Numbered from the stretch's first letter, positions 18,614 through 27,937 are shown. The stretch is DNA of 64,000 nt from an uncultured Granulosicoccaceae bacterium (GCA_937920585.1 CAKZSB010000108.1:1-64000), one strand, 5' to 3'. The notes: generated by a model from the letters alone, not told the origin. Program-made: numbers and translations.

Positions 18614-19459
18614 ATGAGGCGTCTCTGTACAGCGCTGTTGGTACTATTGCTGCCATTGACTGTAACGGCCGGTGATACACAAGTTGCCGATCCAGGCGTG
18701 GCAAATGATGAAGCCGTCTGGGATCCACTCGAGAAGTACAATCGCTGGATGTTTGGTCTCAATCGACAGATTGACGACATTGCACTTAAACCGGCGGCCG
18801 AAAAGTATCGCGAGTATGCGCCTGATCTTCTCAAACTGGGGATCCGAAACTTTTTTAGCAACATTGATGACATTGGCGTGCTGGCAAACTCCACGTTGCA
18901 GGGAAAAATGGATCAGGCACTCGACGATTCTGCTCGACTGGCGATCAATACACTAGTCGGGATTGGCGGGGTAATTGATGTAGCCACCATGCTCGATTTT
19001 GAAAAAAGTAACGAAGATTTTGGCCAGACTTTTGGCTACTGGGGTGTGCCGGAAGGGCCTTACATTGTGCTGCCATTGTTGGGGCCGCGAACATTGCGCA
19101 GTGCTACTGGTACTGCACTGGACACCTGGCTTCAGGTTGAAGCCCTGGGTGCAGTGAGCGAAGCCTCTGCCGGTCAGGATTTGGTCACAGAGCTTATGGC
19201 CATGAAGCTGATCGATGAGCGAGAGCAACTTCTGGCAAAATCGGCACTGCTGGATCAGGCTGCGCTCGATCCCTACACCTTCACTCGCGATGCCTATCTG
19301 GCCTACCGTCGCTGTCTGGTAGAAGATTGCGACAAGATTGACTATGTGCCGAATACCGTTGAGGAAAATGAAGGGTCATCCGGGGCCGAGCCACTGTCTG
19401 ATGGAATTCCGGCGTTGCCTCGTCAGGATGAAATTGATCTGCTCGACGAACTGGATTGA
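18614..19459 (+). CDS. mlaA: MlaA/VacJ-family outer-membrane lipid-asymmetry protein, without lipobox
   Basis: The 281-residue protein has the family blocks DPLEKYNRWMFGLNRQID, the NFFSNIDD region, and FGYWGVPEGPYIVLPLLGP. MlaA removes stray phospholipids from the outer leaflet with MlaFEDBC. ATG 18614 is chosen because AGGA lies 8 nt before it; an ATG 9 nt upstream is also possible. The signal peptide ends VTAGDTQ and has no lipobox cysteine, while E. coli MlaA is a lipoprotein. No mla transporter genes are nearby. A NUDIX gene overlaps its stop. Confidence 0.92.
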   Translation: MRRLCTALLVLLLPLTVTAGDTQVADPGVANDEAVWDPLEKYNRWMFGLNRQIDDIALKPAAEKYREYAPDLLKLGIRNFFSNIDDIGVLANSTLQGKMDQALDDSARLAINTLVGIGGVIDVATMLDFEKSNEDFGQTFGYWGVPEGPYIVLPLLGPRTLRSATGTALDTWLQVEALGAVSEASAGQDLVTELMAMKLIDEREQLLAKSALLDQAALDPYTFTRDAYLAYRRCLVEDCDKIDYVPNTVEENEGSSGAEPLSDGIPALPRQDEIDLLDELD

Positions 19460-19878
19460 ACAGCGTCCGGCAAAATCAGGAACCCATTGAAGTTTGTGCA
19501 GCAGCGCTTTGTCGCAACGGCAGGCTGCTTGCACTGCGTCGTTCCGCCGAGCAAGTGATGGCTGGTTACTGGGAACTGCCGGGTGGCAAACGGGAGGCTG
19601 GCGAGAGTAATGCCCAGTGCCTTCAGCGCGAACTGAAGGAAGAGCTGTCAATTTACATGGAACCAGGAGAATATCTTGGCTGCCACCGCTATGCCTATCC
19701 GGACAAGACGATCAGTCTGTCTGTATTTTTGGTCACGCAATGGAGCGGCGACTTGCACCTCTCGGTGCACGACAGGCAGCGTTGGTTAGCCCCGCATCAG
19801 TTTAGTGAACTGCAGTGGGCACCAGCAGATATTGCACACCTTCCCGAGATTGAACGTCGATTGAGCACTGGCTCCTGA
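19456..19878 (+). CDS. NUDIX hydrolase, MutT-like 8-oxo-dGTP diphosphatase
   Basis: The 140-residue protein has the NUDIX box G-X5-E-X7-RELKEELSI (about residues 42-64). The usual Gly near its end is Ser, but the metal-binding glutamates are all kept. VCAAALCRNGRLLALRR and GYWELPGGKREAGE match the MutT/8-oxo-dGTPase group, which cleanses oxidised GTP or dGTP. The start is a TTG overlapping the mlaA stop, so the two are translationally coupled; no later Met is placed well. Confidence 0.88.
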   Translation: MNSVRQNQEPIEVCAAALCRNGRLLALRRSAEQVMAGYWELPGGKREAGESNAQCLQRELKEELSIYMEPGEYLGCHRYAYPDKTISLSVFLVTQWSGDLHLSVHDRQRWLAPHQFSELQWAPADIAHLPEIERRLSTGS

Positions 19879-19936
19879 CTTTGTTCATCTACACGTCCAG
19901 CCCACAAGTCTTTCATCGTGGTGAGCTGGTATGTTT

Positions 19937-21787
19937 TTACTCTGGTGTCGATTCGTCGTCATGTAGTGCCAGAAATCCCTTCGTCTGCCTTGCCCAAAGA
20001 CTGGCGTAAAGACCGTTTGCGGCGATTAGTGAGTCGTGCGTTCCCTGTTCAACAATCTGCCCCTGATCCATGATTACCAATCGATCCATTGCGGCGATTG
20101 TGGATAGACGATGTGCGATTGCTATAACAGTCTTGCCCTGCATCAGCGAGTAGAGGCTGGCCTGTATTGCTGCTTCTACTTCTGAATCGAGGGCTGAAGT
20201 CGCTTCATCCAGTACCAGTATTGATGCGTCTTTCAGCAGTACGCGTGCAATGGCAATGCGTTGGCGCTGGCCACCGGACAGTTTAACCCCCCGCTCACCG
20301 ACCTGGGCCTCGTAGCCGATGCCACCCTTCGGGTCGCTGAGTTGCGTAATGAAATCGTGTGCCTCTGCTTGTTTGGCCGCATCGATCATTTGCGTATCGG
20401 TCGCACTGGCATTGCCGTAAAGGATGTTTTCTCTGACCGTGCGGTGGAGCAGCGAAGTATCCTGGGTGACCACGCCAATGCTTGCTCTGACACTATCCTG
20501 AGTTACCTCGCGAATGTCCTGATCGTCAATCAGGATTCTGCCTGCCTCAACATCGTGAAAACGCAGCAACAGGTTGACCAGTGTCGATTTGCCTGCGCCG
20601 GATCGGCCAACCAGGCCCACTTTTTCTCCTGGCTGTATAACGAGATCCAGATTTTGCAGCACGCGTTGCTGATTGCCATAATTAAAGCCGACAGCATCGA
20701 ATTGAATGCGGCCCTGGCTGACTTGCAACGAGCTTGCGTTAGCCTGATCCAGGATATCTCGGGGCTGGGCAAGGGTTGCTGCGCCATCCACAGTGGTGCC
20801 CAGATGTTCAAATAGTGCAGATACTTCCCACATGATCCAGTGAGACATTCCATTGAGTCGCAAGGCGAGGCTGATCGCAATAGCAATTGCGCCTACGCTG
20901 ATTGACTCATTCATCCATAGCGCAATGGAAATCGCGGTAATCGAAAAAATCAGCAGGTAGTTGAGTGCTTCCACACACAGGGTGATGCCGGACGACAACC
21001 GCATTTGGCGGTGTACGGTGTGCAGAAACTCCTGCATGCCGTTTCTTGCGTAATCAGCTTCGCGCTGAGAGTGGGAGAATAGTTTTACCGTTGATATGTT
21101 CGTGTAGCTGTCGACGATACGGCCTGTCATCAGGGAGCGTGCGTCTGCCTGCTCGGCCGATACGCGTTTGAGCCTTGGCACGAAGTACAATTGAACCATC
21201 ACATAGAAAATCAGCCACACCAGCATTGGCACCATTAGCCATGTGCTGGCCTGCCATACCATCAATAGCATTGCAGTAAAATAGACCAGCACATAGACGA
21301 ATACATCCAGCAGCTTCATCACTGCCTCGCGAATCGACAGTGATGTTTGCATTACCTTAGTGGCAATTCTGCCGGCAAAGTCATTCTGGAAAAATGAAAC
21401 ACTCTGTTTGAGCAAATAACGGTGGGCAGCCCAGCGGATCGCCATCGGGTAGTTGCCAAGCAATGTCTGGTGTGTGATCAGGGTGTGTAACACGGCGAGA
21501 ATCGGCATCGCCACCAGCAGTACAACCGACATCGCCAACAGGGTATCTCCCTCATCGGCCAGAAGCGTATCGGGGTTCTTGTCCACCAGCCAGTCAACCA
21601 GTTGCCCCAGAAAGCCGAACAGCATCACTTCCAGTGCGGCCAGCGCGGCGGTGCAAATGGCCATTGCGAGCAGCGGCCACTCCATGCCTTTAGTGTAGTG
21701 CCGGATAAAGGGTCCGAGACCGGCAGGAGGCTGCTCCGGTTCTGTCTCCGGGAAGGCCGAGACCAGATTTTCAAAAAAATTGAGCAT
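19937..21787 (-). CDS. ABC exporter, fused permease and ATPase (MsbA/multidrug type)
   Basis: The 616-residue half-transporter has six transmembrane helices in about residues 30-330, then a nucleotide-binding domain. Walker A is GRSGAGKST, the signature is LSGGQRQRIAIAR, and Walker B with D-loop is ILVLDEATSALD. The H-loop is in IAIAHRLST. It works as a dimer in the inner membrane. Substrates of this group include lipids and drugs; none can be deduced. It is the only gene of its unit, and tRNA-Pro starts divergently upstream. Confidence 0.93.
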   Translation of the reverse strand: MLNFFENLVSAFPETEPEQPPAGLGPFIRHYTKGMEWPLLAMAICTAALAALEVMLFGFLGQLVDWLVDKNPDTLLADEGDTLLAMSVVLLVAMPILAVLHTLITHQTLLGNYPMAIRWAAHRYLLKQSVSFFQNDFAGRIATKVMQTSLSIREAVMKLLDVFVYVLVYFTAMLLMVWQASTWLMVPMLVWLIFYVMVQLYFVPRLKRVSAEQADARSLMTGRIVDSYTNISTVKLFSHSQREADYARNGMQEFLHTVHRQMRLSSGITLCVEALNYLLIFSITAISIALWMNESISVGAIAIAISLALRLNGMSHWIMWEVSALFEHLGTTVDGAATLAQPRDILDQANASSLQVSQGRIQFDAVGFNYGNQQRVLQNLDLVIQPGEKVGLVGRSGAGKSTLVNLLLRFHDVEAGRILIDDQDIREVTQDSVRASIGVVTQDTSLLHRTVRENILYGNASATDTQMIDAAKQAEAHDFITQLSDPKGGIGYEAQVGERGVKLSGGQRQRIAIARVLLKDASILVLDEATSALDSEVEAAIQASLYSLMQGKTVIAIAHRLSTIAAMDRLVIMDQGQIVEQGTHDSLIAANGLYASLWARQTKGFLALHDDESTPE

Positions 21788-21893
21788 TGTCGGGTGCGAT
21801 CGATAGAGTGTGAAGGCTGTTCGGGTTGAGGCACGGTCGAGCGAGCACTTCGCAATCGGTGCGATCTGGCTGCATCAAATTACCCTGTCGGGC

Positions 21894-21923
21894 TTGCGTG
21901 TTCGGGAAAACCTCTGCTAAAGT
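21894..21923 (+). promoter_or_regulatory. Candidate promoter of tRNA-Pro
   Basis: TTGCGT at 21894 and TAAAGT at 21918 are 18 bp apart, and TGC just before the -10 gives an extended -10 motif. The start would lie almost at the tRNA 5' end (21934). Confidence 0.5.
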
Positions 21924-21933
21924 TCGCGGTTAT

Positions 21934-22010
<77 letters not shown>

Positions 22011-22055
22011 ACCTTGATAAACCCCGTTACCTCTCCATTACCCCATTCGACGTCG

Positions 22056-22304
22056 TTAGTGGAGATGCTCCGGGCTCTGCTCGTGATTGCTGTCGTTAAC
22101 CTGCACGATGGCACTGGCCAGCATATTGACCATACAGATCGAGCAGTCGAAGTTCGCCGTTACAATTTCTCCCATCAGGTTGCCATCCTCCATTGCGCCC
22201 TGGGGGAATTCTGCCACAACCATCACCCTGGCTTCCGGATCATCAATCGCCTCCAGCAACTGCTCCAGTGCGTCGGAAATTCTTTTCTGCTGAGCGTCGG
22301 TCAT
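22056..22304 (-). CDS. Small hypothetical protein with a CxxC pair, 82 residues
   Basis: The protein begins [20 protein letters not shown] with a helical N-terminal half. A Cys-X2-Cys pair ([10 protein letters not shown]) at about 54-57 could bind metal or act in redox chemistry. ACAGGACGACA before the ATG gives a good ribosome site. It has no signal peptide. I do not recognise the family. It lies between tRNA-Pro and the divergent methyltransferase-like gene. Confidence 0.65.
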   Translation of the reverse strand: MTDAQQKRISDALEQLLEAIDDPEARVMVVAEFPQGAMEDGNLMGEIVTANFDCSICMVNMLASAIVQVNDSNHEQSPEHLH

Positions 22305-22486
22305 TGTCGTCCTGTGTTTTTAGTAGGGCAGGTATGCTGGCCGAACAATATCACAGGCCTCCACTCAGATGCGTCGAGCGAGCAGGCATCGAGTTCGGGA
22401 TACCTCGAGCGCAGTAATGGCAAACATTTACTATAGGTACGGTAAAATGTTGCTGTCCAAATACATCCCATTGAGAGGTACTGTGC

Positions 22487-23620
22487 ATGTCGGAGTCGAC
22501 TGAGAGCAGTCAGGAGCCGTTTCGTTTTTTTGATAACCGCGAAAAGTATTTGCTCTTCGTCACCACTACCAGTGAAAAATGGGCTATCGCCAAACGAATA
22601 AATGAAGAACTTGAGCGCCTGAAACCGCGCCCGCCGGCAATGAGAATCTTTGATGCGGGCATGGGGGATGCCACGGTCCTGTCGCATGTATTGCGGGCAA
22701 TGCACCATCAATTTCCCGATATCCCTTTTCTGGTGGCGGGCAAGGAAATCAGTATGGAGGATGTCAGGCTGGGGTTGGAGAAAATGGCCGACCGTTTTGC
22801 CGAACATCCTCAAATGGTGCTTGTTGTCACTAACATGCGCTATGTCGAAGCCCCGGAACTCTATCCACAGCAGGCCGATGACCAGCGATCGCTGAAGCGA
22901 TGGGACATTCCGTTAAAAGGCAACACCGCCAAGCATTTTGATGCGCAGCTGCGCGATCTAACTGAAATATTGCGTGATGGCTGGCAAACTCGCGCCAGCG
23001 AGAAAACCGGCAATCCGCTGTACGTACACCCTTCCATGATCGTGCTCTATCGCGAGGATCAGGAGTTCGTGCTCGATTCGGTAATTCCAGATCATGGGCC
23101 GATGAAAGAAGGCTATGATCTGGTGTTGTGCGCGCAGCCTTATCGTTCCCGTCAGCCTGCGGATGTCAAGGTCCGAACCGTGGTTGCGCCGCTAGCAAGG
23201 AGCCTGGCGCCGAATGGTCGAATGGTGGTGGTGCAGTCCACTGGTTATGACCCGGGTATGGAGATAATCCGTAACATATGGCCTGAGGAAAATCCGTTTC
23301 GTACCCCGCGACACGACATCATTGAAGCGCTGAAAGCCCATCTTGATGAGGGCGGTGAGCTGTCCTGTAGTGGCTATGCTGATGAGGGATCGTTGTTCAA
23401 GTACCACTTGCATGCGTTACCCGAGGAGCTCTCGCACATTGGCACGTCCACTTTGCTGGCAGCCTGGAATGCAGCGGTTTACGTGGCGCAAATCGAGGAT
23501 CATCGAATTGCAGATGTCATGAGTCGGGCAGAGTACCTTGATGCTACCCGTGCTGTACTTGAGAAACACGGTGGGCTTTGGTTCCTGAATGAGTCGTTTA
23601 TCGTCACGCGCGACTGCTAG
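22487..23620 (+). CDS. Methyltransferase-like protein of unknown substrate
   Basis: The 377-residue protein has a class I SAM-binding loop, RIFDAGMGDATVLSHVL, at about residues 53-69. An acidic strand follows (AGKEISMEDVRLGLEKM). Later segments such as YDLVLCAQPYRSR and LAPNGRMVVVQSTGYDPG fit the fourth and fifth strands of the fold. Insertions of about 100 residues in the middle (PLYVHPSMIVLYREDQEF) are not typical. The family name is not clear to me. GAGGTACTGTGC precedes the ATG. It converges on the HAD phosphatase. Confidence 0.8.
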   Translation: MSESTESSQEPFRFFDNREKYLLFVTTTSEKWAIAKRINEELERLKPRPPAMRIFDAGMGDATVLSHVLRAMHHQFPDIPFLVAGKEISMEDVRLGLEKMADRFAEHPQMVLVVTNMRYVEAPELYPQQADDQRSLKRWDIPLKGNTAKHFDAQLRDLTEILRDGWQTRASEKTGNPLYVHPSMIVLYREDQEFVLDSVIPDHGPMKEGYDLVLCAQPYRSRQPADVKVRTVVAPLARSLAPNGRMVVVQSTGYDPGMEIIRNIWPEENPFRTPRHDIIEALKAHLDEGGELSCSGYADEGSLFKYHLHALPEELSHIGTSTLLAAWNAAVYVAQIEDHRIADVMSRAEYLDATRAVLEKHGGLWFLNESFIVTRDC

Positions 23621-23654
23621 TGGACCACATAAAAAATAAACGCGCGTGTTTACA

Positions 23655-24254
23655 CTAGTCATCCAATAGTCTGGCTAGTGTGTCGTAGCTGTCTACAGCA
23701 AAGTCAGTTGATGCCGGCCAGCTATAGCTTGCCTCGGTATCGAAGTGGACCGTCGCGACATTGGCTCTTTTTCCTGCTTCCAGATCGAAAAGATAGTCGC
23801 CAACCATAACAGTAGCGTTTGCTGAAGCTTGCCAGCGATCCATAAGCAGAAGAATTCCGGCAGGATCAGGTTTGGGCGAGCAGTCATCTCTGGCCAGCAC
23901 TGCACTGTCGTCAAAAAAACGTGCCAGATCGGCGGCTGCCAGCGTGGCATGCGCAATGTCGCCTGCGTTGCGGGTTAAAATGCCGAGTTGGCAATTGCGT
24001 TGTTGCAGCCGGGCTAGAAATTCTGCCGCTCCCGGCTGTGCAACACCGCTGGCTGCGAGATCCATCTCAAGGGCATGGAGTTTTGCGTGAGTTTTTTTAG
24101 CCGCGTTGTCCGGCATGGCAGCGATTGCCTCCAGAATCGGCTGACCTTCGTCAATATTCAGTTCTGCCCGGATCGCGTCAAAATCGTGCACCGGTACAGT
24201 CAGAGTGCCGTCCATATCGAAGATCCAGTGCGTGTGGTGCGCGAGTGTTGTCAT
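23655..24254 (-). CDS. HAD-superfamily phosphatase (subfamily IA)
   Basis: The 199-residue enzyme begins near WIFDMDGTLTV, which has the nucleophile and acid aspartates of the DxD motif. Motif II is LGILTRNAGD, and motif IV is VMVGDYLFDLEAGKRAN. A helical cap between motifs I and II places it in subfamily IA, like phosphoglycolate phosphatases and 5'-nucleotidases. The substrate is not deducible. Confidence 0.88.
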   Translation of the reverse strand: MTTLAHHTHWIFDMDGTLTVPVHDFDAIRAELNIDEGQPILEAIAAMPDNAAKKTHAKLHALEMDLAASGVAQPGAAEFLARLQQRNCQLGILTRNAGDIAHATLAAADLARFFDDSAVLARDDCSPKPDPAGILLLMDRWQASANATVMVGDYLFDLEAGKRANVATVHFDTEASYSWPASTDFAVDSYDTLARLLDD

Positions 24255-24423
24255 TTCGGTACTCGATTGTGAGGATTGTTGCAGCTGATGTGCGGGGAAT
24301 AGCCGCGCCTGATCAGCTGTTTTAGTGCGTTCCGGATGCGCGGCAGTGCAATGGTATTTCGCGTGCAGTGAAGGCGCAATTGGGTATAGTAGGTGACCTT
24401 ACCATCGGTGTGAAATTTAAGTC

Positions 24424-25386
24424 ATGACCCTGAACATTGGCATCATTGGCACTGGCCGAATTGCCCATACACAGCTTGCCCCGGCACTTGAGCAGGTGCA
24501 GGGTGCTCGTCTTTGGAGTGTGTTGAGCCGCGAAACTGCGAGGGCAGCAGAATTCGCCGCACAGCACGGTGCGCGCGCGCCGGTAAATGCCTATGAATCG
24601 CTCGATTCCATGCTGGAGGATCCCAGCCTGGACGGTGTAATCATTGCCACCCCTGATGCATTGCATGCCAGCCAGGCGATCGCCGCTGCAAGGGCGGGAA
24701 AGCATATTTTGCTTGAAAAACCAATGGCGACGACAGCTGAAGACGCGCGAGAAATAACCGACGTCTGCAAACACGAAAAAGTTGAACTTGGTCTTGCCTA
24801 TCACCTGCGCTGGCATAACGGGCACAGGAAAATTGCATCGATGCTACACGACGGTGTGCTCGGCGAGCCACGTTATGCGCGAGCCCTTTGGACCTGGCAG
24901 GCGGAGGACAACAGCAACTGGCGGGCACATGAAACGCTGGGTCGCTGGTGGAGTCTGGCCGGCGTGGGTACGCACTGCATCGATTTGATGCGCTGGATGC
25001 TGTTGCCGGTGTGTGGCGAGGTGACTCGGCTGGGCAGCGTGGTCGACAAAAGTACCTATGGCGGTCCGCACGATGAAACGGCAAGCGTGTCGCTGCAGTT
25101 TGGCGATAAGGCAATCGCCGACATCACTACGTCGGTGATGTTTTCAGCAACCTCGCGATTCGAGCTTCATTGCACGCAGGCATCAGTCATTGCAGAGGGC
25201 ACGCTCGGTCCGGACGGTGGCGGTACGATCACAATAAACAACGCGCCGCTCGACTTCGAGGTTAAAAACCCCTATGTGGGTGAAGTGCAGAATTTTGTTG
25301 ATGCTATCGAGGGGCGCGATCGTATAGCGGTTCCCGGTGTAGAAGGGCGACGCAACGTAGAGCTATTGCTAAAGGCCGCTCGGTGA
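24424..25386 (+). CDS. Gfo/Idh/MocA-family NAD(P)-dependent oxidoreductase
   Basis: The 320-residue protein has a Rossmann motif GIIGTGRIAHTQLAP at the N-terminus and the conserved LLEKPMA with the substrate-side Lys at about residue 100. A C-terminal alpha/beta domain contains GVGTHCIDLMRWML. The family oxidises or reduces sugars, inositols or related compounds. It lies 40 bp before an inositol-monophosphatase-like gene, so the two may act on the same polyol or sugar phosphate (inference). Confidence 0.9.
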   Translation: MTLNIGIIGTGRIAHTQLAPALEQVQGARLWSVLSRETARAAEFAAQHGARAPVNAYESLDSMLEDPSLDGVIIATPDALHASQAIAAARAGKHILLEKPMATTAEDAREITDVCKHEKVELGLAYHLRWHNGHRKIASMLHDGVLGEPRYARALWTWQAEDNSNWRAHETLGRWWSLAGVGTHCIDLMRWMLLPVCGEVTRLGSVVDKSTYGGPHDETASVSLQFGDKAIADITTSVMFSATSRFELHCTQASVIAEGTLGPDGGGTITINNAPLDFEVKNPYVGEVQNFVDAIEGRDRIAVPGVEGRRNVELLLKAAR

Positions 25387-25426
25387 TATCGCACGTTGAT
25401 CGACGTTACCCTGGAATAATCCGCTC

Positions 25427-26236
25427 ATGATGGACTTGCAGAGCAGGCTTTCAACAGCACTTGATATTGCCAATCGTGGTGCTGCGTTAGCGCGAGAGCA
25501 TTTTGATCGGTTCGATGAATTGAAAGTCGAGAGTAAGGGTTTGCAGGATTTTGTCTCGCAGGCCGATCGCGAAGTTGAACAGCTAATACGCGAAGCTTTG
25601 CAGGAGGCATTTCCAGACGATGGCATCATCGGCGAGGAGTTTGATGATGTGGCGGCCAGGAACGAGTTCGTGTGGGTGATTGATCCAATTGATGGCACGG
25701 CAAATTTTGTCAGCGGAATTCCCCACTGGTGTGTTGTGCTGGCTGGCACTTACCAGTCACGCGCTGTGGTTGCTGTTATCGTTGACCCTTGCGCCGGTGA
25801 AGTCTGGACAGCAATTCGCGGTCAGGGTGCGATGCTCAACGGCAGGGCGTTGCAGGTATCCCGGTCAGTCAGTTTGTCTGTGGGGTCGGTGGGTGTGGGT
25901 TATAGCAAGCGACAGCCGGTATCGAAGGTCGTTGCAGTGATAGATCGGTTGGTTAATGAGGGCGGGGTGTTCTTTCGAAGTGCATCGGGTGCGTTGATGC
26001 TGGCTTACGTGGCGGCTGGCCGGTTGATTGGTTACGTGGAGCCACACATGCACCCGTGGGACTGTGTTGCGGCACTTCTGCTAATAGAAGAGGCGGGTGG
26101 GCAGATACAGCAATTTGAGCCACAGGAAATGCTTGAGTACGGCGGGCAGATCATCGCGGCGTCTCCCGGCGTTTACGATGCGTTGCACAAGATGGCCCGA
26201 GAGTGTTTTGGACCACCATCTGGCAATACTGCTTAG
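25427..26236 (+). CDS. Inositol monophosphatase family phosphatase
   Basis: The 269-residue magnesium phosphatase has the metal motif IGEEF with the distant acid, the family signature WVIDPIDGTANFVSG at about 82-96, and the C-terminal motif HPWDCVAALLLIEEAGG. The family includes SuhB, CysQ and histidinol-phosphate phosphatases; the sequence could fit any of these. Two ATGs in a row stand at the start. It follows the Gfo/Idh/MocA gene closely and converges on nucleoside hydrolase. Confidence 0.9.
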   Translation: MMDLQSRLSTALDIANRGAALAREHFDRFDELKVESKGLQDFVSQADREVEQLIREALQEAFPDDGIIGEEFDDVAARNEFVWVIDPIDGTANFVSGIPHWCVVLAGTYQSRAVVAVIVDPCAGEVWTAIRGQGAMLNGRALQVSRSVSLSVGSVGVGYSKRQPVSKVVAVIDRLVNEGGVFFRSASGALMLAYVAAGRLIGYVEPHMHPWDCVAALLLIEEAGGQIQQFEPQEMLEYGGQIIAASPGVYDALHKMARECFGPPSGNTA

Positions 26237-26281
26237 TGCGTGCCGAAAAGGCTGCACCCGCAAAGGTTATCTATCGCTGCA

Positions 26282-27199
26282 CTATTGCAGTCCACCAGTG
26301 ATTTTCAGGTAATCCTCAAGCAGGCTATCCACATCTACCGCAGTCGCGTAGCGCTTGTTGCCAGGTTTGTCGGCAATGGCGGTGGTGCGGCCAATTTCCT
26401 CACCTTCGGTGGTGACGCTGAAGTTGGACGTGCGGGTGGTGTACCACTGCGGATTGGCGGCATAACAGATAGCCAGTAGATCGTGCGGACAACAGCCGTT
26501 AAATCCGTTGCGAGACTGGTAGAAATCGACGTAGAACTGTGAGGCGTCGCGAAGGAATCCTCCGCATTGAGGGGATTGCTGTGCCAGTGTATCCAGAAAT
26601 TCCGGGCTGAAGATAACCTGGTGTGTGACGTCCAGGCCGTGCAGCGTCACAGGCCACTTAGCGTCAAGCACCTGCTTTGCCGCGTGTGGATCGTTCCAGA
26701 TATTTGCCTCGGCATAGGGCGATACGTTTCCCGCGACCTCGACAGCTCCACCCATGATGATAACTTCGGCCGCAAGCTCGGCTATATCCGGTGCCAGTTG
26801 CAGTGCCTGTGCGATGTTGGTAAGCGGACCAATGGGTATCAAACTGACCTCTCCCGGGTGCTGACGCACGATTTCCACGATCAGTTCTGCCGCTGAACGC
26901 GAATCTGCCTGGCGGGCGGGGGGCGGCAGATCAACATTGCCAAATCCGTTTTTTCCGTGCACGAAATCGGCAACCGGATGAGGTTTAATCTGCAATGGTT
27001 GATGCTCACCCTGTGCAACGAGCGCCGTCGACCCTGTCAATTCGCATAATTGAAGTGCATTTTGCGTCGCGAGCTCAACCGATACATTGCCGAATATAGT
27101 AGTGAGCGCCAGTAGCTCAAGTTGTGGGTGGGCCATTGCGTAGCACAGCGCCTGGGCGTCATCTATACCCGGATCTGTATCGATAATAATTTTCTTCAT
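26282..27199 (-). CDS. Inosine-uridine-preferring nucleoside hydrolase family protein
   Basis: The 305-residue enzyme has the N-terminal calcium-binding motif IIIDTDPGIDDAQA, the conserved IPIGPLTNIAQAL block and the IIMGGAVEVAGN segment. The C-terminal active-site region has CPHDLLAICYAANP. It should split ribonucleosides to base plus ribose for purine or pyrimidine salvage. Length matches family members (about 310). It has no nucleoside transporter beside it, only a NUDIX gene upstream on the same strand. Confidence 0.93.
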   Translation of the reverse strand: MKKIIIDTDPGIDDAQALCYAMAHPQLELLALTTIFGNVSVELATQNALQLCELTGSTALVAQGEHQPLQIKPHPVADFVHGKNGFGNVDLPPPARQADSRSAAELIVEIVRQHPGEVSLIPIGPLTNIAQALQLAPDIAELAAEVIIMGGAVEVAGNVSPYAEANIWNDPHAAKQVLDAKWPVTLHGLDVTHQVIFSPEFLDTLAQQSPQCGGFLRDASQFYVDFYQSRNGFNGCCPHDLLAICYAANPQWYTTRTSNFSVTTEGEEIGRTTAIADKPGNKRYATAVDVDSLLEDYLKITGGLQ

Positions 27200-27283
27200 G
27201 GGCGAGTCTTTTTCGGGTTGCCTGCGTTGAGTTGACTGCTGCGATTATTAAGGTGGGGATTGTGTCATGTATCTATGCGTACA

Positions 27284-27853
27284 CTATAGCTGCAGGTCGT
27301 ATCGGTTCATCAGAATATCGTTTTGCAATCGCAATAGCGCAGCCAGCGTGATGCAGTCGGTGACTGATCCATCGGCGGCCATTTCAAATGCTTCGTCGAG
27401 TGGCAGGCGGCGGATCGCCAGATCTTCGGTTTCATCGGGTGTTGCCTTGCCAGCGCTTAATCCGGTCGCGAGAAATACATGGCCCGATTCGTTGGTCACT
27501 GAATTGGATGTGTGGACTTTCATCAGGTGTTGCCAGTGGCGGGCGACCAGGCCGGTCTCTTCCCTGAGTTCGCGTTTGGCGCCATCCAGAGGGTCATCGT
27601 CCAGCGGCGAGCCACCCATCGGAATTTCCCAGGAGTATTCATCAATGGCGTAGCGGTACTGACCGACCAGCCAGGTGTAGCGTTGCGAATCGACCGGGAT
27701 GATGCCAATAGCCAGTCCCTTGAACTCGACAACGCCATAGATACCGCGGCCTCCGCCTGGATTTATCACATCGTCTTCGCGTACAGAGATCCAGGGATTG
27801 TCGTAGACGGGGCTTGTACCCAGAGTGCGCCAGGGGTTGTCTTGCTTACTCAT
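27284..27853 (-). CDS. NUDIX hydrolase, ADP-ribose-pyrophosphatase-like
   Basis: The 189-residue protein begins MSKQDNPWRTLGTSPVYDNPW at the preferred ATG 27853; an ATG 21 nt upstream is also open. The NUDIX box reads G-X5-D-X7-RELREETGL: the first Glu is replaced by Asp while the catalytic REUXEE part is kept. The N-terminal strand swap region and the length fit the ADP-ribose pyrophosphatase or GDP-mannose group. It lies 84 bp ahead of the nucleoside hydrolase on the same strand. Confidence 0.87.
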   Translation of the reverse strand: MSKQDNPWRTLGTSPVYDNPWISVREDDVINPGGGRGIYGVVEFKGLAIGIIPVDSQRYTWLVGQYRYAIDEYSWEIPMGGSPLDDDPLDGAKRELREETGLVARHWQHLMKVHTSNSVTNESGHVFLATGLSAGKATPDETEDLAIRRLPLDEAFEMAADGSVTDCITLAALLRLQNDILMNRYDLQL

Positions 27854-27937
27854 GCCAAATGCTGCCGACAACAAATTGCGTTGCCCGCTCGGCGGGTCGT
27901 GTAAAGTTCGGCGTCGCTTTCATCGTGTGGTTGCTGC

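Noticed and set aside
23617-23658. CTAGTG/CACTAG and TAAAC/GTTTA inverted repeats between the methyltransferase-like and HAD genes
   Set aside because: Arms are only 5-6 bp and far apart; a shared terminator is possible but not supported.
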